From Piper betle (lineage: Eukaryota > Streptophyta > Magnoliopsida > Piperales > Piperaceae): a stretch of DNA of 64,000 nucleotides. Position numbers and translations under genes: made by a program. The notes beneath the pieces are model-generated. The model saw nothing but the letters and a program-made list of their open reading frames with translations, was not told the origin of the DNA and did not search any database. Each line of letters begins with the position of its first letter. The first letter of the stretch is position 1. The stretch spans positions 1 to 64,000 of the forward strand of contig JAURVB010014956.1 of assembly GCA_033002965.1 (NCBI GenBank). The letters are read 5' to 3'. Positions 43,211 through 56,300 of this stretch are shown piece by piece.

Positions 43211-46078
43211 TGTAAAACCCATGATTCGAGTCAGGTTTTTATATTCAGAACTAGTCAGTTTGACCATTATTTTCGAGTCTAGTCAGTTTGAGAACACGTG
43301 TACCGAGCCGACGTCAGTCGTATGTATGAGCTATGAGGGTCATGCGTACCCAAGTATATGATGATAATGTCATGAACACAACAGAACAGAATGAGTTGTC
43401 AAAATATATGAGAGTATTTTAGTCATTTTTTTTATTTTTATATATAAAGGATCATAGAATTAGTTTTTAGGTCGTTTAGCGTGTTAGGACGCGTTACAGG
43501 CAGTTTGGGTGGGTTGTTAGTCATAGAGAATATCATTATAATGTTGTGGTGTTTGATTGAATTTATGGGATTTTTCTAGATTTTTTTAGGATTTCGTGCG
43601 CCTTAATTATTATTCTTGACTCGAGCCGGACACGAGTCAAGTAATATTTACGATATTGCCATCCAGTTGTTTTTCTCACTTCCCCGACCTTTCTTCCTCC
43701 TTCCCCATCCAAACCCTAGCCGCGCCGCCACCTTTTCTTTATCGCCACCACCGCCGTCGACGTCGGCCTGCCGCCGATTATCGCCGCCAGGCCCACATCG
43801 TAGTGTTGTCATGCCGCCCCGACCAACCCCGGCCGCTGCCAGGCTGCCGTGACGCCGGAATCGCTGCGCCTAGCGTCGTGGCTACATTTTGGTCGTGTCA
43901 CCGATTCCGCTGCCGGCAACCATCGCTGCCACGATCATGGGGTAGCCTCGACACCCTCGACCCTCCAGTGATCTTTCCCGACCGGAGCGGAGGCCATCGC
44001 CGCCTAGAGCGGTCGGATTTCTTCACCCATCACCGCCGCTCTGTTCTAGCCATTTTCCGGTGAGCCGCCACCTCCGCTGGCCACGTCGACGTCGTAGATG
44101 CGTCGGGCTCACCGAGTTAATTCCAATGGTACCCTATATGACCCCTATCCAGCCAATAGACGCCGCCTGTGGTGGTCGTCGGAAAACCACCGGAAGCTGC
44201 CGGAAAACTACTGAAACCTGCCGAAAAATCGCCGGAACTTGGCAAAAAACTGGATTCGATGGAATTTGCCAGATCTTCCACGGAGCTCATCCAGTCGAAC
44301 GTGATCGACTTTGAACGTCGCCGAGAGTCGAATTTGAGCTCCGAGACGCGCGACGAAACCCTAGCCGTCGCCGATTGCCGACAGCATGAGGTATAATTAC
44401 CTCCGATTTGATTATTTAAAATTGATGATGATTGTTAGCATAGCATGCTAGAATTGGTTAGTTGTCAGGATAAATGTATGACTATGAATGAAATGATGAT
44501 TGCATGATGCAATTAATTGAGAATGAAGGTTAAAGTGATCTAATGAGGTAGATCGAGTCGGAGTATGATGATGGATCACGACATAAGTTAGAAAAATATA
44601 ATAAAATTGGTATGAATAGGATTAGTCAGAATTATTTTCATACTTATGATTATTTGATTGTTGATTGATAATTTATTAAGTTTGATGCATCATTTAGTTA
44701 GCGAGCGTTAGTATTTAATTTTGGTGTGTAGGTACGGAGTAGGAGCTCACCGCCTAGGGGCGATGACATGCTTGGAGCTTCTACCAGGTTCATTTAGGTC
44801 TCGTCTCTGTTTTACACTCTTTTCTAATTGTATGTTTATTTTATTATTTGCAGGACGGGTTGAATGACGTTTTATTGGATCCCACTTAACTAGGGTCTAT
44901 TATATAAATCTCTACCCAGCCCTATATATATGTAGTTTTCGCGTTTTCAGTGAAACAAGAGATGGAGAAACCGACTGCATGTACCATGAGCAGATGTCGT
45001 GATGGTCAAAGCGGGCTCTGGATTAGTGCCAGCGGACTGTTCTATTCCCGAGGGATCCTGACAACTCCGCATTTGTGTTCCTCACACCCGGAGAATGTGG
45101 AGGTTTTCGGGTATTGTTTAGTACAGCGTATGTCCGGACTTGTGGTTAGAAGGGTACTAAAGGCGATTGCCTAAGAGTACTCAACCTTCGTGCTCAAGGC
45201 CAGGAGAAATATGGAGGTAAGGAGAGGGCTTAGGATTTGAGACCAGAAAATGAAGTAAGAAAATGTCGAGAGCAGCATCAGCAGCAACAGATCAGTAAGT
45301 TCGGGATGCTACCGAGTCTGCAACCCAGTGGCTCCTCAATAGTGCCCTTCAGAGTGTTCATGTGGAGTATATGATATTTTCTTTCATATGAGAGTTTGCT
45401 CTCATAGCCAGCTTGTTATAGTTATTTTATTTTCTGGACCAGTAACACTTGTTACTGACGTGTTTTTATACTATATGTAGGTAATAATCACGAGTTGGAG
45501 GAGCCAGCTTGGAAGGAGGAGCACTGTTGTTGCTTGCACACATGTAAGTTGATAGAATGGTTAATATTCTATTTATGATGCTATTATATTGTGAATGTTA
45601 TGAAATGTTAAGACATGATAGGATATAATTAAATGCAAAGATATGATGATGTGATATGATTGAATGCTAAGATACAATGACAGAATGTGAAACATGAATA
45701 GATTACGAGTAAACAGTATATCAAATTTTGTGAATGAAGTTGCGTGATATATATATACATGTTTGCATATATGTTTATATATAGTATTTTGACAGGGTGG
45801 CCCTAATTACATTTTTAGGGGAAATTCTGTCTGTTTTATTTTAGAATTTTCATCGATTTTGATCGTAATTGTGATGGTATGTAATTTAATTTGCATGTCA
45901 TCCATATAGTATTATGTTAGGATTCTGTGCATTCATCTTTGCTATGACGAAGTAATATTCTTCATCTTAAGACGCCGAGATTAGATCTGCGCAAGTTAGG
46001 TTTAAGCTAGCCGACCTAACCGGGGCATGTAACATGCTAGTTTGGTCCATGAGTGTGGACCAGATTTAGAGTGTTACA
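43211..46078 (+). mobile_element. Long solo LTR, copy C, inserted in copy B
   Basis: 2868 bp from TGTAAAACCC to GTGTTACA, flanked by gactc at 43206-43210 and 46079-46083, a perfect 5-bp target duplication. Copy B continues in register on both sides. No PBS or coding region, so it is a solo LTR left by LTR-LTR recombination. Orientation is opposite to copy B, giving a large inverted pair. Confidence 0.92.
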
Positions 46079-46677
46079 GACTCGACTAACAAATAACAGT
46101 CGAACCGACCAGTTATGAATATAAAACCTTGACTCGAATAATGAGTTTTACAAACACCCTCCCATATTCTTTGTTTTCGTTTTTTCAACACCATTAGCCT
46201 CCTGTTTTTTTGTTCTACACCTGGCCTCTTGTTATAACCACACTTTGAAAATCCTATATCAACGTGTGGTTATGACAAGCATCCAGCTTTCAACAATCCC
46301 TATTTCCTTTATGAACCCCATTTTTTTAACATGGTCAAGATGGAACCACAAAGTATAGAGGCTTGTATTAGCTATCCATCCTCCCATAGATAGGGCTGTT
46401 AAATGTACAAATGAGCTAAGCTCACCCTGTACTCGAATTCAACTCGAACAATTTAAAGTTCGTTCAAACTCAACTCGAGATTAAACGAGTTTTAAGCATA
46501 CATGTTCAAAATTGGCTCAAATATTTCTGATATTATTTGAGATCAAATTGATATTCGAATACGCTTAAACTATTAAATTTTAAGAAGCTCGAAACTATTT
46601 TGATCGGGAGTTTGAAACGATATCGTTTGGGACCTCAAAACCGGTTCATTTGGGAGTTCGAAATTATTTTATTTATG

Positions 46678-46769
46678 AGCTTGAAACCAACTCAATCATA
46701 AGCTTGAAACCAACTCAATCATAAGCTTGAAACTAACTCAATCATAAGCTCAAAACCAACTCAATCATA
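46678..46769. repeat. 23-bp tandem repeat, four units
   Basis: agcttgaaaccaactcaatc plus ata, four slightly varied units with starts at 46678, 46701, 46724 and 46747. It lies near the left end of the hAT-like element, as subterminal repeats often do. Confidence 0.85.
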
Positions 46770-47743
46770 TGCTCGAAATTAACTTGTTTTAGAGAAAAAT
46801 ATATAATTATAGAGATTAAAACTTAACAAAATATTTATATAAATTATCTCAAATAATAAAAGGTATTTTCAAGTTTCAACTTATGTTTCAATTTTTTTTA
46901 CAAGATACCTAATACACCATTCAATATTATATGTTTTCAAAAAAATAAATGATTGAAACTGTAAACCCAAACAAAAAAAAATTCCCATCAGGTTGAAACA
47001 CTAATGTAGCAATAAAATATGCAGCCTCAACACCCCTAAAATGGCAAACTTGAAAAGCCAAATAAATCATAATTTTAAAGTGACAAATGACACAGATGGT
47101 CAGGTTTCATAACAAAAAATAACAGCAACTCTAAAAACAATCTTCCGGAAAACATATAATAGGAAGCGGTTACGACAACTCCCCCCACAAAGACTTTACA
47201 TTAAAGCTTATATGTAATTTAAGATATTACTTTATTTTTATAACATGTCAATCATAAGAAATAATATTCCCCTTACTCAAGTGTATCAGTACCTATCGTC
47301 TTATCTCCTCCATTGATCTGCATATATTTTTTTTCAATAGCTATTAGAATGCCCATAGCTTTTTTTAACTAAGCATGTGAAGCAAGGCATCAGCACCAAA
47401 ATCACATGAAACACCACTTTCCATTGTTTGGTATTAAGTTCACACCAAATTTTGAGTTAAAACATAAACCTCATTTGAAGAGCACACGACTAACATCCAC
47501 TCCTCTCCATTGATCTTGCATGAATATTTAAATAATTATATAATGAACAGAACTTTCCACTCCATGGAAAACTTTGTAACTAAGCACACGTTCACCAAAC
47601 ATCATTTTTTTTAGCGCGACCTCAATTGTTTATCTGGAATTTTGTGGCACTGAGTATGTTGTCTCAAAAATCCTGACTTGCTGATCATTTTTTACTCTAT
47701 GAAGACAACACGAAAAGAAAAGGAGCGAAGCATACGAATCAGC

Positions 47744-48055
47744 CTTGCAGAGGGCGACCTTGACCTTGTGCAGCTGGGGCTGCGCTGGCACATCCTTGGC
47801 CTCCCGAGCGGCGCACTTGGCAAGGTTGGTATGGTGGCGCTTCCTTTGGGTGTGGGCGAGCTAGTTGCCCTCGTTGTTGTGAAGTGTGAGGTAGAGCTTG
47901 CACTCGTAGCTACCCAGGTGGTTCCTCATGAAGTAAGCGTCCTTGACCAGGTCGATCGTCTCCATGGCCAGTCGTCGTGGCCTCTCCCTCCAGTCGATCG
48001 CCTCACTCTACGCCGATGCGGCGCCTCTGCTCCCTGGCTTCGACCCCCAATCAAG
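47744..48055 (-). pseudogene. Fragment of splicing factor SF3A subunit 2 gene
   Basis: The minus-strand translation shows WGSKPGS, ETIDLVKDAYFMRNHLGSY, LTLHNNEGN, LAHTQRKRH and NLAKCAAREAKD, the very conserved N-terminal region of SF3A2 (PRP11/SF3a66), a U2 snRNP component with a C2H2-type zinc finger. Two in-frame TAG codons occur (after AASA and after NNEGN), and the second zinc-finger Cys is Tyr (CKLYL for the expected CKLCL). The fragment ends after about 100 codons, shortly after a PQLHK stretch. No intron is seen within it. It lies wholly inside the hAT-like element, so it was probably captured by it; a retrocopy into the element is also possible. Confidence 0.85.
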
Positions 48056-48272
48056 ACCTCCAGTGCCATTTCCGACGATGGCGAGCTCAGACAATAAGGG
48101 CGGCTCCAACGACCAGTTAGGTCACCGACCGGAGAAGGTGGAGATTAGAGGAGATGATCGATTCAATCGGCTTATATGGGCTCGTTGGTCAAAAATATAT
48201 TGCTTTGGGCCCATTAGGTTAGGCCCGTGGGCTTATTGATAAATATATGATCACTAAGGAACTCGATTATAA

Positions 48273-48274
<2 letters not shown>

Positions 48275-48312
<38 letters not shown>
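48275..48312. repeat. (TA)n microsatellite
   Basis: About 35 bp of ta repeat in the right half of the hAT-like element. Confidence 0.85.
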
Positions 48313-48315
<3 letters not shown>

Positions 48316-48803
48316 CAGATAATAAACGGTAAATCTTTTAACTATCTTATTTATATTTTTTGAGGTCCATTTTTTACATAAGCCAAGATATATATAATTT
48401 GTTAACTTTATAATTTTAATTAATTAAACCATAAAAATAATTAAATTATTGTGATAAATTTTTTTTCAAATAGCCATTTTATGTTAATTAAAATCAATTT
48501 TCGTTTTTATAGTAAATTTTTTTAAAAAATTTATATTAATAATCAATAATACAATTTATTTATAATTTTAAATATATTTTAAATAAATAATATTATATAT
48601 ACCATTATATCATATTATCGAATCAAATTCAGAATCTAAATTTAAATTATAATTAAATCTATTTTAAATTATAACTAAATCAAATCAAGTTAAACATTTC
48701 CATCTTCAAACTTAACTATGTAAGATTCGAATTCAAAGTTAGAATATTTAAATGTCAAATTTCAAATCAAACTTAACACTCAATTATCAGCCCTACCTAG
48801 AGA

Positions 48804-50382
48804 CATGAACCAAACGATCACGCAGGCCCCAAAATAATCAGTTCGGTGTAGTATGTTAAAACAGGTACAGGAGGTCCTCTCCACAATTGAGCCCTCACAT
48901 TGCTCAAAAAGCTTGAAACCAATACAAGTCGGCGGTCAAAGCTCTTCGAGCTCTCACCACAAGAAAATTAAATTAGATGCCGATTCTTGCCATGCTTGAC
49001 ATAGGATCCCTACCATGAAAGGGCAATCCCACGTGCATCAAGAAATTGGTCGACAAATAACAAACAATAAACGGTAGCATCCATCATCATTTTCGACAAA
49101 TTAGCTCCACGTACATGCACAAAATACACAAACTACTATCCCTCTTGTTTATTCAGACAATAAAAATCATAAAAAAGTACATAAATTCACAATGCTTATT
49201 TCATGAGAATATTACTCATAATCATTTAAGTAGGCATTCACGTCGACAAATTTAACACCACTATCACCAGCATTGCACAACATACCAGCCCTGTCAACAT
49301 TAAGATTAAAAAACATAAGATACTATCCAGCAAAGCTTTAACTAAAGTAATATCCAGCAAGCCTTAATTTGATAAGTTATTTTATACAAGGAATTCAGCA
49401 AGCCCAGTTAGTAAAAATACTAGAGCCAAACAGTACTGAACCTGTGAGAAATTAAAGTAAAATTATGTTACACATTTTCTGTTCCTAGAGCTACAAAAGA
49501 ATACACCAAAAGAAAGCACTTATTTTTATTACAGCCACAAACCATTACCATCACCTTACCATTTTTTCTCTACCATGATGCATTAGGTAAAGTTAAATTC
49601 TACAGGGAAATGACAAGCACGTCCTCCAATATTTTTAATGCAAGGATCTCATTGGCTGTTCGATCCATTAGAATATAGCCTTCACCCCCTTAATTCCTTG
49701 TTGCTTTCTTCCAGAACCAATCACTTTCTATCCCCCTCGCTCTTACGACAATCAATCAACTTTGTATATTAGAAGAGCTTTGTAAGCTCATTTAATACTA
49801 CAAAAGACTATTTACCTCAACTAATTTCAATGGGCAAATGAAAGCATTCATGGTCTACATGACAATAACTAGGAAATTTTGCTCAGGTATCTAGGGGCTT
49901 GTCTGTGTCTCTTCAATAATTTTTCACGAGGCCAGTCATCCCACAAGGTGGAAAATGAAGTCAAAGAAAATGAACTGTATCTCAGGTTAGAGAAGGTCGT
50001 AAGAAGCTGTCAACAATGTCGGAGCTCCCTGTCTGACAACCAACCACACATTATGCTGGAAAGGCATTCAAGTAATAGATGGAGAAGCAGAAAACCATCC
50101 AGGGTCTAAAATGGTGATTCTTTCCAGGTGATCCTTGACAAATCATAATATTGAGCCAAAGCGTTCAATTTTGAAAGTCCTAATTCCCAGTACATTTGCC
50201 TAAGGTTCGACCTTCTCTCTGGACAAAAACATGGCAAATTCCATGAATTTTACCACTACTTGACAATGGTGAGCCCAAAGAAATGTTAACATAAAGTATC
50301 ATCATCTTTCCGTCTTTAATTTTTAAAAATAAAATCCAGGAAGACAAGATTATAGAAAATCAAGAAAGAGAGACTTGCCCGT
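48804..50382. other. Region downstream of the RCD1/SRO gene, nothing recognised
   Basis: AT-rich, with only short open frames (for example 49879-50109) that match no family I know. The right end is the probable 3' UTR of the minus-strand gene. Confidence 0.5.
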
Positions 50383-53300
50383 TTAAAGTTTCACAGAAGA
50401 AACGCCTGTTTCTTGACATGCTTTAGGTTCTCGCCATGCTGGTCCAGATCTATTCGGAGGCTGAATATATGAAAGCAATTCAATATCAATAAAAAAATCA
50501 TTGCTAACTGTCAGATAATTGCACAAGGGTCAAATTCAATGTAAATGTTCACAAAAATTAGCAAACAGCTTGAGTATACTTCTTCTATCTCATTACTTGA
50601 ATCGCTTAAATAAGCATAAGCATAATCCACAATTGATCTTTCTCACAAAATCAGTACAGTTAACAAAAGATAATAGTGTGGGAACTTCACAGCAAAACCC
50701 CCTCTCAAACTCAAAGTAGATTTTATCAAATATTGATCTTGCCATGTAGAAAGGGAGTCTTGGTGCAACTGGTAAGAGTTGCCACTGTGTGACCTAGTGA
50801 TCATGGGTTATAGCCGTGGAACCTACCTTTTGCATAATGCATGCTAAGGCTAATAGAATAGACCATGGTTGCAAAAATCGGAATCGGAATCGGTTTTTGA
50901 GGGAGTTAGAATCGGAATCAGAATCGGTCTAAATCGGACAGGAATCAATCCAGTTGAATCGGCCTGAATCGGTCCTATACAAAAATTTCAACTTAGTCAA
51001 AATTAGTGAGTTATTAGTATAAAATATATCATTTTGATGTAATTTTCATGTTAAAATATGTATTATATTTTATGATATTTTTTTCATATTTTTTGAATTT
51101 TTTTAAAAATTATTTAGAGTTAGTTATTATTTTTAACTCGAGTCGAAGTCAACTTTTCATTACGAAAATGCCACTGATGTAATTTTCCATCACCCCATCT
51201 CCCCCGCCGCCGCCCTATTCCCCTCCCCCTAATCGCTGTCACCGCCCTTGTCCCGTTGCCCCCCCGCCTCACCCCCTATCCCGCCCCGTCGACCCCCCCT
51301 CTCCCGCCCCACCCTGCCGCCTCATCGCCCCCCTTCCTCGCCTCCTGCCCCACCCCACCGCCTCGTTGCCCCCTCCTCGCCTCCCGCCCCACCGCCCCGA
51401 AGCCACCCTCGCAACCCCGTCACCCCGTCGTCCCTGCCGCCCCGTCCCTCGCCGCCTCCCCACCGTCGGCCGAATCGGCTCGAATAGGGTGAAAATTAGC
51501 CGATTCGAGTCTAGCCGATTTAGAGGGTTTTTAAAATTGGATTGCCGCCGATCAGATTTAAATCAGCCAATTTCGAGTGGAATCAACCGATTTACGCATC
51601 ACTAGAATAGACAGGAATTGGTCTCGAAAGCAAAATTTAATTGTGAGATATAGTTGTAGAATTTGAGTGAACAGCATCAAAAATATTTCATCCCTCTGGC
51701 ATGTTCTTCTTAACATCAACCCAGTCATAAACAGACACTACAAGGACAAAACAGTATTTTCATTCCCAATATCAACATTGACTTTAAAGGCGAAGGTGAG
51801 TGGAGATTGTTCAACAATATAGTGGGCACCACCCACCCTACCATTTTTTAAAAACAATGCCCCTCTCAAGCTAGGACTACATTGAATCCTTTCCCTTCAT
51901 TAAACTTACAAATTAACCCCATCATTCATTCATCTCTTCCGGCTATTGGTTTTCCTTTTTGTTATTTAAAAACAATGCTGCACAACTAAAGTAGGGGATC
52001 ATATGGGTGAGAACATCCAATAAACATACTGAAAGCATGCAGACAGCACTAAAATATAATGAAGAGTTGGCACATGCAGAGATTTAAACAATGCAATCAT
52101 AAATAATATGTTACCTTAGAGTTTTTGTGTTATAGATTAGCTTTTACTTTGAACATCATTATTTACTTCCTAATTAACCCTTAAACATAATAACTGATGA
52201 TATATTCAATCTGAAGGAACAATAAAGACTAGAATTTTTTTATGTTACTTATGGATTAGCCATTTTTGGGTGCCAACTCACCCCGGCCTGTCGTAAGGAA
52301 AACCATAACGAAAATCCATTTTATTTGGCATTAAATTGGAACCGTGCTCATGAGTAGAATTTTCTTCCTAATAGTGCATTCTCCTCCATTCTCAAGTTCT
52401 TTATTCCTTCTCAATAAATGAAGTATACATTCTAAAATATGCTTCCCTGATAGCATGTTACTTTGAACATCATTATTTACTTCCTAATTAACCCTTAGAA
52501 CATAATAACTGATGATATATTCAATCTGGAGGTACAATAAAGACTAGAATTTTTTTATGTTACTTACGGATTAGCCATATTTTTGGGTACCACCTCACCC
52601 CGGCCCGTCATAAGGAAAACCATAACAAAAATCCATTTTATTTATTATTAACTTGGAACCGTGCTCATGAGTAGAATCTTCTTCCTAAAAGTGCATTCTC
52701 CTCCATTCTCAAGTTCTTTATTCCTTCTCAATAAATGAAGTACACATTCTAAAATATGCTTCCCTGATAGCATGTTCTGCACCCTTGTAATCCATATCAG
52801 TCGTCAGGCTAACTATTGTCACAAACATGATTCATGGGCGTGCCAGGAACTAGGGTTTGGGTGTTGTCCCTAGGTGTCCCGCGTCCATGATGGGGTAACG
52901 GTGGCTATCCGAGTGGTGGAAACAACATACGGAGGCTAACCCGTGTTGAATTGCAGGTTACAAACCGAGGTGCACGAGGCTACCGAGTAACTGAGCATGG
53001 TGATGGAGCATGGCGTGGGGTTACAGCAATGGTGTCGGCATATGGGTCGATATTTGGTGTATCGAGCATGTGGCCGAGTCCGGTCGAGAAACCTCAAGTT
53101 ACTGATCGGTGTTTGGGTCGGCAGATTGAGGTTGTGGTGCAACCGTGGACCGAGCAACCTATCGAGCAAAGTACGCAGCACAGGATGTCGAGCAGCCGCT
53201 AGTACCGAGCAAAATAGCGGAACTGTGCTGGAAAACTGTACCGAGCACTGAAGCGGGCAAGCGCGCGGTTGTGCGCGCTGCTGTGCCCGCAAGGAGCTAC

Positions 53301-56300
53301 AGGCGCACTGCTGCGCGCGAGCGGGTGCGCAAGCGTGCTGCTGCGCGGGTGCGCGGGTGCGCGATGGCTCGCGCTGCTGTTCGCGCGAGCTGGCACGGGT
53401 GTGCGCGCCAGCATGCGCGCGAGCGGGTGCTGGTGCGCGCAGCAGTGCATGGGCATGCACGAGCGGGCTGGGCGTTGTTGGTGGACCTTTGCCACCATAT
53501 GTTCGGTGGATTGCTGAGGGAGGTTGGACCATGTCTGGACGTTGCTGGGGTCAAGCCGGCAGGCAAGACAGGATGACCAGCGGTGCAGCCAAGGGGTTTG
53601 TGATAAACATCCATGGATGTTGCTAGGGGTGTATCTTGGTGGAAGATATGATCCATATCCAGACGTGGAGGCTACAATAGACTTCGGAAGATAACCACAA
53701 GGTCGTTGGGAAGAACCTGGACGTGGTGTGTTGCTAGGTTGCTGGATATGGTGGGGATTGCAGATCTTTGTGGATAGAGATGCTGGCAAATATCCGGAGT
53801 TATCTGAAATCAGAAGGACGTGGTGCATATATGTGCACGGGGGTTATGCTGTAAAGAGAAAAGAAGACTCTTGAGTTCAAAATCGAAACTCAGAGGGGAG
53901 GACTCTTGGAGGAGGATCGAGTCTCTGGAAGTCTGTGGATAAGAGAGATCGAGTCCGGATTGGTTGCTCAAGAGATCTGGAGATCAAGAGATCGGGAGAT
54001 TGAGGAGAGATCGAAAGATTGAGAGGCCAGATCAAGGAGAGACGTGGGAATGAATCAAGAGTGGAATCGAGTCCGGTAGAGGAGAGTTACTGAGATTCCA
54101 GTCGTCTTCCTTTGTGAGAAAACAGCGTGGTGCGGCTGGTGAGAACAAGCGTGGAATTGCTGCAACCGGTGTTCGTGGTGAGCGTTGGAACTCCATCAGC
54201 TTGCTGGAATCCAGGTACGCGTTGTTAGATTGTTGGTGTTGGCAATCGGGGATAGGATTACTCGGGGAGTAATTCTGGTGCGCCATTGTATTTGTGGGTA
54301 CATTAGGCGAGGCTGTGGGGCTGTCCACGAGCCGAGCAAGTGCTTGAGAGGAGAGTTCGAGTGCTTGTAAAATCCTTATGATCGAGTGAATGATATAAGG
54401 TTGGGAAGTATTTTCCCGTAATCTGTGGTTTGCTTGTTGGCTGTCGTTTTAGGCAGGGAACTTCTGTATCCGAGGTCGCGGTCGAAGTTTACAAGGCAGC
54501 CAGTTGCGTGGACTGGTGCTGAGACGAGCAAGGGCAGACGGCACGAACCCAATACGCATGTTGCTGGTTGGGCGATCGGGCAGTGCATTGTGTGGTGCTG
54601 TTTGACTTCTGGAATAGCCTATCGGCAAGGCGTGTCGGTAGCCAGAAGTGCTATGTCGGTGTTTGGTGCGGTGAAGACACGGTGATCGAGCGAAGGGTTG
54701 AAGGTAGCAACCTCGGGGTGTTGAGGTTGGCCGAACACAGATGGTGTTGGCGTGTAGGCTTCCGTAGTCTCTTCAAAGCTGCATTCTTGGTGTCAGGCTG
54801 GTGTTCTCGGGTCGAGAATACGCCACGCAGACTGGTTAGGGGCGAAAAAATTTTGGTCCTTGAATCAGGCCCGTGACACTGTACTCATGAAGCAAAAACT
54901 TCATGTGATGCAGACAAATCCCACCTTGACCTAAACATACAACTCAATCAGCAAATCCCCATCAAAAACTGCCACAAATCTGCCCATATATACAATATGT
55001 CGACCTTTGTTTCACCATAAGGCAACCAACACTATTCAAGATTCTCCCTTCCCTCCCTCTCTTCACTTAAAAAATCTTTTCTCAACTCTCCACCCCCAGC
55101 CCAACTGTGATCCATCGGGAGCTATTTTTTTGCTTAATCTTCCTTCTCCTGCTTAAAAATCTTCAACACTTCTCTTCATATTTTCATTCCCTATATACTT
55201 TCCAATTCAACTTCTTCAAAGCTACTATCAGCCCAAGACTAAACAACAAGCAACCTGTGTAATTCTCTGGTACCCAGCCTGATGCAGTGCCATCATTTGT
55301 CCATGCATTAGAGGTTGGTGTTTTTTACTTGTTTATTTGTTGATATTTTACAATTGACTTGTTTGTTTGTTTGTTTAATTACGCTATACTTCTTTGCTGT
55401 CTTCGAAAGAGAGTACTCTTAGTATGAGTGGCTTAAAAAAATGGGAAGAGAGTTTTTGAAATTTTGAAGGGAAAAAAATCAAAAGACCATATGGAAGCAC
55501 CACTAGTTGGCCCAAAAAATATACTTATCATTAACAGTGTCAATATTTACACCTTATTCTGAACACCCTGGCAACCAGATGAACATAGTGCCTTAAAAGG
55601 AAAAGAAAATTACTTACTTTTAAATGATATCTTTTCAATGTTGCAAGCAGTAGATTGTCACCAACAATTGACCTCAGCCGCCTCACCAATTCCTTCCGAG
55701 TAATTTTTTATGCTGAACAATTGAAACAAGTTATAAAGGTAGCACATAAGTACTCTGTCTACAGCATCCTATCACCTAATCATTGAACATTATACTAACG
55801 GCAACACCCATCCACAAAAAATTACCTTAAATTCATTGAAATTATTAGAAAGCAGTTCTCGATCTTTTGATTGCAAGTCATTCTGGATTACAGAAAATAA
55901 CATTGGGAATGGAATCCAAGCTGAAGTAGGCAGACAAATCTGCATATTGAAATTACAGATGGAGCAAAACTAGATTAAAATGCACTATGTATCCAATAGA
56001 AAATGTAAAAAAGAAGACGCATAATATGCCTCCTAATTGCTTTCAGACTGAAAGATTATGGTTCACCATTAGTATAAATGACGAAAAATCAAAAAGGGAA
56101 GAAAGATTGAACTGCAAGCTGACTTCTATGAAGGAAAGATCCCCAACTTGTTAAGCCACCAACTGCTCAAATACAGAGCTCATCAGCACGTTCCTTGACT
56201 ACCAAAACCATTAAAAGTACTGTTCTTTATGGTTAAGCATTTTTTTTGGAAACTCATCATGATACATAATTTCTTGGAATTTCAGTAGAAATCACCTGTG

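Larger units (their letters stand above)
36884..46152 (-). mobile_element. Old long solo LTR, copy B, in three pieces (nested)
   Basis: Pieces 36884-37197, 40616-43210 and 46079-46152 together give about 2.98 kb and are collinear, reverse-complemented, with copy A (541-3515). The left end reads tataacacccc (for tgtaacacccc) and the right end ttttaca. Flanks are aacat (36879-36883) and aacac (46153-46157), a 5-bp duplication with one mismatch. It is interrupted at its (TA)n tract by the element at 37198-40615 and near its 5' end by copy C (43211-46078). Confidence 0.85.
46391..48795. mobile_element. hAT-like element carrying a host gene fragment
   Basis: Terminal inverted repeats tagggctgttaaatg and, inverted at the right end, tagggctgataattg (13 of 15 match). 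Flanks cccataga (46383-46390) and cctagaga (48796-48803) agree at 6 of 8 positions. The TAGGG start and 8-bp duplication fit hAT. No transposase is seen. Inside are a 23-bp tandem repeat, an AT-rich right half and a GC-rich piece of an SF3A2 gene. Confidence 0.65.

Noticed and set aside
46678..46769. A CRISPR-like array
   Set aside because: Units are adjacent 23-bp tandem repeats with no unique spacers, and the genome is a plant nuclear one.
47678..48097. A 139-codon plus-strand open frame in the hAT-like element
   Set aside because: It is the antisense shadow of the SF3A2 fragment.
50761..50815. A tRNA gene suggested by A- and B-box-like words
   Set aside because: The sequence follows the Au SINE head, does not fold as a full tRNA by eye and lacks an anticodon arm of the right form.
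51248..51492. Proline-rich plus-strand frames of about 79 codons
   Set aside because: Part of the GC-rich middle of a hAT-like element; open in more than one frame and with no homologue recognised.
52936..53828. Open frames of about 198 and 209 codons in the possible solo LTR
   Set aside because: They overlap each other and plus-strand frames, are built of Ala/Arg/Cys-rich low-complexity sequence and show no family signal.
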